Shown: one piece after another, positions 12,201-23,000 of the stretch
Numbering within the stretch: the stretch's first letter is position 1
Layout: every line of letters starts with the position of its first letter
Assembly: GCA_037783545.1 (NCBI GenBank)
Contig: JBBELK010000093.1
Coordinates: 2,418,001-2,482,000 of the forward strand
DNA length: 64,000 bases
Direction: 5' to 3'
DNA from: Henricia sp. BOLD:AAB3569
Lineage: Eukaryota; Echinodermata; Asteroidea; Spinulosida; Echinasteridae
Position numbers and translations under genes: made by a program
The notes under the pieces: model-generated
What the model saw: only the letters and a program-made list of their open reading frames with translations
Database searches by the model: none
Told to the model about the DNA's origin: nothing

Positions 12201-15200
12201 ACATTTGTGACCTACATGTAACCATGAAAAATGAGCAATATGCCGCACAATCTGGGCTGAATTTTTACAACAAATTCTTGAAATCAGCAGCTAATAAAAT
12301 GCGAAAATACAGTACATGGACATTCTGGCAAGTACCCAGCTACCACTTGGAATGTTTGGGTACCGCATAGCCCAGGTTGGACGACGTTGTCTTCAATGCA
12401 TTGCAGTATGCGGTAAGGAGTCCAACCTTGGCTAGGTACCGCCCAGAATTTCCATTGTATTTTCATATGTTATTGATCCTGGATAAGCTGCTGAATTCTG
12501 GAACTGGTTGCAAAAACTCAGCCCGGACTCAGCCCAGTTAACAGCTACCCTAGTTCTCCCAAGACAGGGAAAAAATTAAATAACAATTCTATAATAGGAC
12601 ATGAGACTACCCACTTTTACAGGCTCTCTTTGAGTAGTCATAGGAGAAACCTAGGCTGCAGTCACAGGAGAACGAGTACACGATGCCACTCCTGTGTAAG
12701 GTCTCTTCTGATTGGTCAAGCCGCCTGCAGTTGCCGTGGTAACCACAGGGATTTGTATGGCAGGGATCCGCTGGAGTAAGAGAACGGGGTTTATTGAGAA
12801 AGGGAAATAAAAACACTTGGCATGTTGCCTTTAACTACTTGACGCCGGAGGACGTGTAAACACGCCTGTCGCCAAGATTTCCGCATCGGTGTAGCGGTGG
12901 ACTAGTAAACACGTTTAGGAGAAGTTTGTTTGTTACTGCGTTTATATGTCTACACTCGCGACAATCTCCAAGAGAAATGGCCAAAACAGTTTATAACAAA
13001 GTGATATTGCATGTACAATGACAGTGCATCAACATAACAACAATGCTTCCTCCATGCTTCAACTATAAATAAACCCACGCTTACGTACAGCAATGTTTGA
13101 AATAATCCTGGCGTTAACTGGTTAATGAATTAATTTAATATATGATGCGGGAAAAACCATATTGTCTTAATCAGGATTCAAACCGGAGACTCAGATATGC
13201 CGGACAGATGCTCAACCAGCTGATATATGAGACACAGTGGTATTACCCCACTAATTAGGGTTAATGGCCACACTTTCCGTGGTGATTGGCTGTCACACCG
13301 ATTGTGCTTCTTACATTGTCTATACCGAGCAACAACAAAAAAGGAAATTTTTAGTTTAATTCAAATTATTCACATAACAGCTTGTGGATAAAGGCTTGTG
13401 TGCATTATGTTCTGAGAATTCCCACTCTCAGATTGACTGTTTTTGTGGTTGTTTTCAGTCAAAAATTTGAGAAATTTTTTGCGTTTCTTTTGTTGCTCGG
13501 TATAGTTGCAAATCATTGCAAATCCATGAGAAAACATACAAGTGTGTGTCCTTCAGGAAAACCTGAGGGAGTATAATACTGCTGTGCCTCATAGCTTCAA
13601 TGGTAGAGGACCTGCCCTGCAGTGTGTCAATAGGTCTCAAGTCCAAATTCTAATGAGGACCACATGATTTTTCACTGGCATGAATCATCACATCTGTAGG
13701 CATGCTATGTTTTAGTCATGGGTGCAATCGCATGCCTCAAATCATCAAGGTCTACAAGGACTGTGTTAATTTTTCTCCAGTTCTACCTCTAGTTCTCACA
13801 TGCAGAAATAAGGCTACAGGAAAGAGTGGTTTCTCATAGTCTACATCATTCTTGCATAAAAGTAACCTAAAAGTAAAAAAACAAAAACAATTCTTTGGGC
13901 TCATGCAGGAGGTATTGTTTGATCACAGACAGCAAGTGCACCCTGACAAATCTAAATGACAATAGGAAGTCCAAAACGTCCAAGAAACTTTGTTAGAATA
14001 TTGGTATGCCTACATATAGTTCTCTTTTTCACGGTTCGGGGTGCCGGAAGCCCATGGTTTTTATCCGTGATTATCCCTGTTAAACCTGTAGACACGACCA
14101 TGGTGTTCCAGGATAATCTCACGCGATTACGCAGCCTCATTTTTTATCTGTGTCTCGATTTTCATACCGTTTGAAAACTATCCACCGTGGTCATGGGGTC
14201 TCATTTGACAATGAGACCCCATTGTCCAGAACGTTGCAGAGAAACAAGTTCAAATGGTTTTGGGGCGAATTAAATTTTCGTCTCATGAGACGAAAACTAA
14301 TTGTTTTACTCATTTCTCAAAGACTATAGCACTTCAGACAAAACCATTTCAGGGGAAGTTTTCTACGGTCATCATGTTTATATTGTGTAAGTTAGGCGTA
14401 AATCTGTGAAAATCTTTGATTTTCGATATTACTAATGATGTATACTGCCTTTAAGCAAAGTTAACACGTGGCATCGTATGGAACTCGACCTGCATTCTAG
14501 AGCAAATTCTAAGCCACTTGACCAATGACCTGCATGCCTTGTGTTGGGTGACGGGTTCAAATCATTCAACAACAGGTACCACAATCGGAAAGGTATTAGA
14601 ACTTGTATTACGAACATAACAATTAGTTTAACTAATGGTCTACTGGTAGATTAGTATAAAGTTGGTGACATGGGCAGTTGGTGACATGGGCAGTCAGTCG
14701 CATGCAAGAAACTGCAAAAATACTCATCAACCTCGGCAGGTTTGGTTGAGATTCAAATATCCTGGTTGACAGTTACATGAATAGTCCACTTGTCCTGTGG
14801 ATGGGGCCTGTGGATGCTGGCACGTTCCAGTATTGCAGGGATTTGGAATGCAGGGATCTGCTGCCACAATTGTGGTAGCTGTTTGGTTTGGAGACACTGT
14901 GAATGCATTTGTAATTACTGTACAATTTACTCAAAAATCTAGTGGTCTCCAATGAGTAAATGCATCTTCTACATGTATCTGCTACAACAAGTAATAATAG
15001 CTTTAATAGACCTAAGAATCTTTCACTAATTAGGAAATGAAAATATTGTTGGCCGGTTTCAAATTGTATACTTAAGACAGGCTTGGGACCTGAGCATCCA
15101 GTCTTAAGCGTATTAAGACTGGCTAACCACACCTTTTATTCCATTTCATAAATATCTTTCTGCATAAATCAGTAAAACTCCGGTCCAAACATTCTAGAAA

Positions 15201-18200
15201 GACCGTCTTTATCATGCTCTTTTGAGACCACCATCTAACATTCTCTGCAAATAAGAATGCGTAAACTGTGTACATTTATGAAATTCATATTACAATTATG
15301 TAACGAAGATTGTGTGCAGGCTTAAAGGAGCGTGTTTATATTTTCCCAGAAAATGGATTTTGTTCTAACCTAACAATCGTATAAAATACTATCCATGGGA
15401 AGAAAACAGGAAATTTGCAATCTTCAATTTTTAAAATGTGAAAGCAAAAAGGTTGGTGTGATCGATCACTGCACTGCTTTATAAAACAAATAAATTAGTT
15501 TGCAAAACATCGTGGTTTTTTTACGATATCCTTGAAAATATACAGATTGAGAACACGAAAACTCAGAATGGTAATAAGAAAAATATGACAAATGATATGG
15601 TACCAAATTCTCAACACCCATGGAAAAAATGGGGGGCTCAAAAATGTGATCTGGTCATGCTCCTTCAAATCTTCTGATGTTTAGAAAGATCTTGATGATC
15701 TATGAGGTCTCAACTTCCCTTTGAAGTTTATACAAAGCTCCACCTACCAAATTAAAAACAGGATTTTGCTTCAAACAAGGTGTACCATACCTGAGCAAGT
15801 CCCATCCACAAATGTCATTTCTTCTGTGCAGTTACACGAGTAGCTTTGCTTGTTGTTGGTTAAAATGCACCTCCCGGATCCGCATGGATTGTATGGTTCC
15901 TGTGTGCTGCTTAAGAGCTCGCAGGGATTTCCTACAAATAAATACATGTAACACATTTTAATTAATACTATTCATCATAGACTAGAGATTTTTTTTTTTT
16001 TTGCTGGGGATTTCAATTTTTGTTTACCCACTACATAAAAGCTCCGAATGAGATCGTTTATATTTTGCCAAATTTGTTCCTCTTTCATACACACATTTCT
16101 GAAGAAAAAAATCAAATAAAATGCATTTCTTGCCAATGAGCATGGAAACAAACCCACAATTTTCGGCAGACTAGCTGCTATGAGGCACTAAATTCCTTGC
16201 ACATCTTCACTTGAAAACAAACAAACAAACAAACACAAAATAAAAACTGAAGTGAAACGTACTGACACACAAGACATCATCTCTCATGAACCCTGGCTTG
16301 CATACACAGCTAAAGTTTGCTCCATTGGCCTGACAAACATCCAGTGAGCTACAGGGGCTGCTACGACAGGGGTTCTCTGTATGCAGAAAAAACAAGCAGG
16401 ATATAATTAAGCTTTCAACATCCAAGAAGAAGTATTTGTTTTGTAGGTTACCATGACTGAGTGGTTTTGGTCATTGAGTTGCAACACTGGGGTGAAAACT
16501 GTGTTGACACTTGGCCATGGGACCTGTGCCTTTGAGCAGGGCACTTAAACGAGCTTGTCCAGATTTTTCCAGAAAATGGATTTTGTTCTTACCTAACAAG
16601 CACTCTCAATCCGTATATTTTCAAGGAAATCGTCAAGAAACAACCAATATTTTGTAAACTAATTTATCCGGTTACATAAAGCAGTGCAGTGATTACACCA
16701 ACCTTTTGGCTTCCACATCCAAATTAGAGATTGTAAATTTCCTGTTTATTTCCCGTGGATAGTATTTTGGGGAGGTATTTTACAAAATATTGGTGGTTTT
16801 TTGACGATTTCCTTGAAAATATGTGACCGGCTCCAGCAAAACCCAACACTTGTGATGAAAATTCAAAATTTAAGTTTTGGTATCAGCTTAGTGTGCATAC
16901 AAAAAGGTATCTTTTAAAACATGTTTGAGGAAATTCTGATAATTTTTGGCGAAGTTATGACCAATTAAAGTATGACAGATCAGAAAAAGTGAAATGGAGC
17001 TATTGGTCTTTAAAGTTTGACAAACTAGTTGATTATTTAATTTTTTGTCAATAATATGAGGAATTTTTAGACAGTTCATATGCAAACAACAAAACAAATC
17101 TTGAATGTATCCCGATGTTGATTCTGCCAAATTTTCAAGTTGGTCCCAGAGGCCATTTTTTAAGGTTGTGGGCCCATATCACGTAATGGGAAATGAAGAG
17201 AAGCGTCGGGTTTTGCCAGAGTCGGTCACATATACGGATTGAGAGTGCACAATTTCAGAATGGTAATGAGAAAATTATGACTAATGATATGGTATCAAAA
17301 TCCCAACACCCGTGGGACAAAATGGGGGCATCAAAAATGTGATCTGGTCACGCTCCTTTAACCACAATTGCTCCATCCTTTGGAATCGAAAGAGATGTAA
17401 AGCTGTTGGTCCAGTGTACGTGTTGTGTAACGCACTTAAAAAATCCCAGAGTACTTGTTCATGAAGAGTAAGGGGATTCCCCAGTGTCTTTGGCCGTCGG
17501 CTGCCAATGGCACTACCCACCTATGTATCTCGATGTTTAGTTGGAAGACACTTGTAGGCTTCATGCAATTCAGCCTATGGGCTGAAAACTGAGGTTCATA
17601 TTTATAAACCAATTATTTTTATTTAATGATTATATTTGTGTTCTACTTTTCAGCTTCTGAAACAGTTTCTTACCAATGACAGATACTACACGGGACAGAG
17701 TAATACTGCATGGTCTTACGGTGCCATCATTTGAGAAACATGAATTGCGGGTTGGTACTGGAGTAACCTACGAACAAAAAAACAAGACAGGATGCTAGGA
17801 GTTATTAGAACAGTTCCACTTGGGGTTGTGAATTAAACGAGAATCATGTCACTTTCTATGGCAAAGTTGGAAGGGGGTTGAGCTGAGCTGAGGGCATTTT
17901 ACCAGATCTACACAAAAGTGCACAAAATCAAAAATTTCAAGAGTGCAGCCGAGTGTATTTTATTAATCTACATGTAATGCTGAACACACTGCATAAATTT
18001 CACGAAGATATCTCCAAAATGAACCAAAACACGACCTTTCAATGATATCAATGTCGCATCTCAAAAGGGCATGTTTTGGACAAAATTTACTTTGAAGATT
18101 TCAAAGTGTAAACAGAATCGAGTGTAAACAGGCCTTTTGTCCGGATTTTTGCAGACAGTTATTTATAGGAGGATAAGAGGCCGAGTCAACACACTGCAGG

Positions 18201-20063
18201 TGGTAGTCCCCAGTTATATTTCAGCAAGAGAAATTATCTTATTAATTTTGTGACCCATTGACTTCTTTGCATAATTAATGCATTGAAACATTCTAAACCC
18301 CAATGTTGCTGGCTTATTAAAACCTACCTTTATAACTTGCTGGCCAGTTGATACATTCGCTAAGGAAATCTTGATGTAAGTGATGTTTCTGTCGTACAAG
18401 TGATCAAATCTCTCAAATCGGGTCTTATTTGCCTGAGGAAAAATATAAGAAAAAACAAAAATTGCTAAATCATTGAAGTAGAACAGTCTTGAAAACAATT
18501 CCAAAGTGATTAGTCTATCAGTGCTTTGTCATTAATTTGGGTCATTCCCAAAATTAGGGGTTAAAAATTGTTGGTGTCCCAGTTACGTACGACACTCTCT
18601 GCTTCAAAAATCACCCCTCCTGATCACAAATTCTCAGTAATGGACTGTGGCCTGTGATCATAGGGGGCAGCATCATTTTCTTCAATGTTTTGTTCTCTGA
18701 TTCCTGAAAAATATTTAAAACAAAAGACCATAAAAGCTTATAATTTGTTCCATGGTATTGAATAGGAGTTTGGTGTCCTGGGTTACCTACGTCAATGAAA
18801 ATTGGCTGTAGAATGAGTTTGCATTAACCTTGGTGCCATATTTACACACAAACATTAAATTTAAGTGGCATTTGTTGAAATAAAAATAATTATTATCTAC
18901 TGGGAAACCACTTTCAATCACTAAAACACTTGGAAATCTTAAAAAGCATGTCACACTTTTGGACCCCTAATTTTGGGAATGACCCATTTACAAGTTAAAC
19001 TTCTGATCAAGAATTTATATTTTTGGGGAGAGTATACACATGGAATGGAACTTACAATGTCAATCACTGTATAGCCATTTCCCCACAAGTTGCTACCCGC
19101 TTTGGCTTCGCTGGGCCGTTGTACAGCCAGCCAATAGAAATCAAAGGTGCATTCGTCAGGGCCCAGCTCCATCGCGATGGACAGATTGCGATAGTCGGCT
19201 GAAACGGTGAAATACTGAGGTCGCCAGTAGGAGCACAAGGCTGTAAGTTGACAAATAAATAATTTTTTTTACAACTGAACAAGTATACAATTGGTGTTAA
19301 TTATGCCTACTTTTAAGAAAGTCATAACTCTAACCTTCACTAATTTTTCAGCTTCAGTCACTTTTCAGCTCTGGGTTTTTGTTTTTGTTTTTGTTTTGGA
19401 TTTTCCTTTTTTTATTTAATTGTTGATATTGTTATTTTCACAGAGTAAAAATATTTGAGCAGAAAAAAAGTTTAATCCGAAAATCTTATTAAAGAGCATT
19501 ATAAAATCGTTAATATTTTAGTACTGAAAAAATGGTTCTTGATTCTCAGCCACACTTGCCATCTCAGCTTATTATTAGATGGTGAGTGTGGTAATACGCA
19601 TTGACTGTGTTTATGGATCCACACTCTGGTTTATAGTCAAAATGTTTGTTATCACTCCTCTTACCAATTCGTTCTGGAGGCCGTCTGGTGAATGCCTGCT
19701 TGCACAGGTAGTCATTGGGCACAGAATAGCATGCTACAGAGGAAAGAGGGTCAAACAATTTTAAAAGAAATGGTAAACAAATGTTTATGATTTCAATGGT
19801 ATGAACATTTCCATCATGAGCTGAAAGAATGTTCCATTGAAGGAGGTAAAGCAGAGTTGAATAAAATATATCCCTGGTGCCCCACGGTGCCGCCCGCCCC
19901 ACCATGGTGCCCCACATACTACCTCATAAAAAATCAAGAAATCCCTCTTTCACCCCACCTAGCTCCCAGAATTTATTTTCAATTTGGCATATATTACAAT
20001 AACACTATCGTATTTGACACCGGAGTCAGACCCAGCAATTACATGCATCGTACACAAATAATT

Positions 20064-20096
<33 letters not shown>

Positions 20097-23000
20097 CCCC
20101 CCACCCCCCAATAACAAATCTGTGTTTTTACAATTTTTTTATCCGTTTGCCAAATTTCCAGTGGGGAAAGACAATTTTTGTATGGGGGTTACTGCGCGCG
20201 CGTGCCCCCACTCCCCCACTCCCCTTAGCTACGCCGCTGTCTCTGAAGCACTGCTCTGAATTCACTGTAGTTGACATTGCGCACTCAACTCTCTGGAGTG
20301 TTTCTGAGAAAATGTTTATGGTAGTGAAGCACGTCATACCACGTCAAAGTCACGGAGGAACACTACTGGCATACAATATCTGCCTTTTTTTTGTACAGTG
20401 CTCAAAACAATCCCATGTACCCCCTGCATGACGTGGTTCATATGGAAACGTTGTCTCATCCGCTCACTCCAACATGTGTGCATAGGGAAAATTGAAATTT
20501 TTTCATGAAGAAGTAATATTATAAAAAAAAGTACGTTCATTTCAAGCATTGGGCCGCCCGGAATTCATTTGAATAACTATTCGTAAAGCTCAAAACATAC
20601 AAATAATAGCAGTACGTTCTTCGGTTTCATCGAAAAAAAAACTTATAAACCTGCACAATGTCATCGTTTTTGCGTGGGAAAGTTGGCAAAACGACGAGTT
20701 TTTGTGCACACCGCCGACTTTCACAAGCCCTCAGGTTGATTTGGGCCTAGCGGCTTATGAATATGTTGATTATTAGCTTTCTTGTGATACAAAACCTTTT
20801 TTGATTGGTTACTCACTTTCGTTGAAAAAAAGGGTGTTAAAAAGGTTGACTAATGACAGCTAGCGTCTAAAATGACCTTTCATGAAAGGTCCCGGATGCT
20901 CAAGCACGCAAAACGGCATTTGTGGCGTCATCAATTTACTTTTCATTGTCTTTTATCGTCAAATATTACAAATGGACGATATATGGTGTACATTTTAATT
21001 AATAATTATGTTGTTAATAAGTTATCTTTTAAGTTTTGGGTCTAATTTGAAACATTATTTTACAAATAAAACATTTTTTTTCTGTTGTGTTTACTGGATA
21101 GTACCATTAAACATTATGGGGGGTTGTGGATTGGCAGGGTGCCAAATTTTATCTAGTACAGCCAGGTATACAGCTTCGGACATCCATGCCAGCAGTGATT
21201 CTAAGAAATTATTTTCTTCTGTTTCACAAACATTGTCAAAAATGAGGTAAGTGTCGTAATTTTCTTTAATGGTCAGCTGCGTAAAACTGCAGGCAGTGCC
21301 AAGGTTTATTTATACCCATTCCCGCAATGGACCAACTGTGCACTAAAAGGTTGGTGGCGCGTGACCTTGTACATACCTCAATCGCTCCTGTGGAAACCAC
21401 AGAGTGCATGCTTCTGGGTCAAATTCTTTTATGAGACAAATCCCGGAAAATCTTTTCATATGTACGTGTTTACAGAACTGACATATATTCTGTCCATAAA
21501 TTTCTCAAATGCACAAGTGCATGCAATCTACCCAAGCTGTTGGACTCACATGGTGCCCTGTACCGCAACCTCACCACATTATCTCCATCATTGGTGGATG
21601 TATCAAGAAGTGGCAAGGTTCTTATTGTATACTCATACTCCATGCCTGGCCGCTGGCCTCGAAAACAATCAAAGAACAACTGCAACTGCAGAAGACATAA
21701 GAACAGAGACAAAATCATACACTGAGGAAGAGTACATTAGAGAGGTTTCGCAAGCGCACGGATAAGGATAGCGTGACGGATACGTCACAGTTTGTGATGT
21801 CATGCATATACGTCTCACTATCCGCTACGCGTTTGAACGACACGGATATCGAGCTCGCTATGCGTAAGCACTAAACGCGTAGTGAAATTTCGGATTTCCA
21901 GTGTCTTTTCTCATTTTTCGTTGTGTTTACGTAGCAGGTTGAAAAGAGTATGAAGAATGAATGTCTACGAACGTTTTGTGCATTTCAAAGCAATTGGATT
22001 AAAAGTAAAATTAGTCCCAAACCCGCTGTCGGAAGTAGACGCCTTTTAGCTAACACGCTGTGGTTTTGAAGTTGCGAAACCACAAAAATGCCACTAACGG
22101 TTACAGATAGTTAAACGTATGCGTACGCGTATACGTCGGCTTGCGATACCTCCCTACTATCTCAGTATTGACATCATCACACACAGACAAATCAGACTAT
22201 ACTTGCTTGAAAGTTTTCAGCCCCAAGCTCTGCGCGCGCACATAATCATGCAGCTCTTTGACACTCGTCTCCAAACCAAATTCGGGTGGGCGTGTCAACG
22301 GTCGTCGTTACCATGGAACCAGACCAGTCAAACTCGAAAGGAAAAGAGCGATCATGCGCGCCTGGTATATGGCTCAACAACCTTGGCCAGATTGCTTGCC
22401 GAGCTAGCCCAGGTATTTTGCCGAGCATGAAACCCTTTATCCTCAAAGATAAAAGGGGTTAATTTGCCAATTGTCAAGCTACATGTACTTACTAAATTGT
22501 TGTCCGGGTCAAAAAGTGCATCCCGACCGAGTGGTTGAATGAAGTTGTAGGCTCTGCAGTGCATGGTTGTGTAGACATCATCGTCAGGACTGAGACTCCT
22601 CATTGAAAACAGAATCCCTGTGACTCTCCCAGCTGCTATATGGGCATAATGTGAAGTGACAAATACATTGTACGCAAGTGCCAGAAGCAAGGAAAGCTAC
22701 TTCGGGTGTCCAGATCACATTTTTTACCCCACTCGATCCCCTGCTATTTTTCCCATGGGTGTTGAGGTTTTTATACCATATCATTTGTCACATTTTTCTC
22801 ATTATCATTCTGAAATTTTGCATTTCAATCCGTATATTTTCAAGGATATCGTTAAAAATCCACCAAAGTTTAGTACACTAGTTTACCTGGTTACATAAAG
22901 CAGTGCAGTGATTATACTTCATTGCTTCCACATCCAAACTGGAGATTGCACTTTCCCATTTTCTTCCCATGGATAGTAATTTTGGGAGGTACGTGCGATT

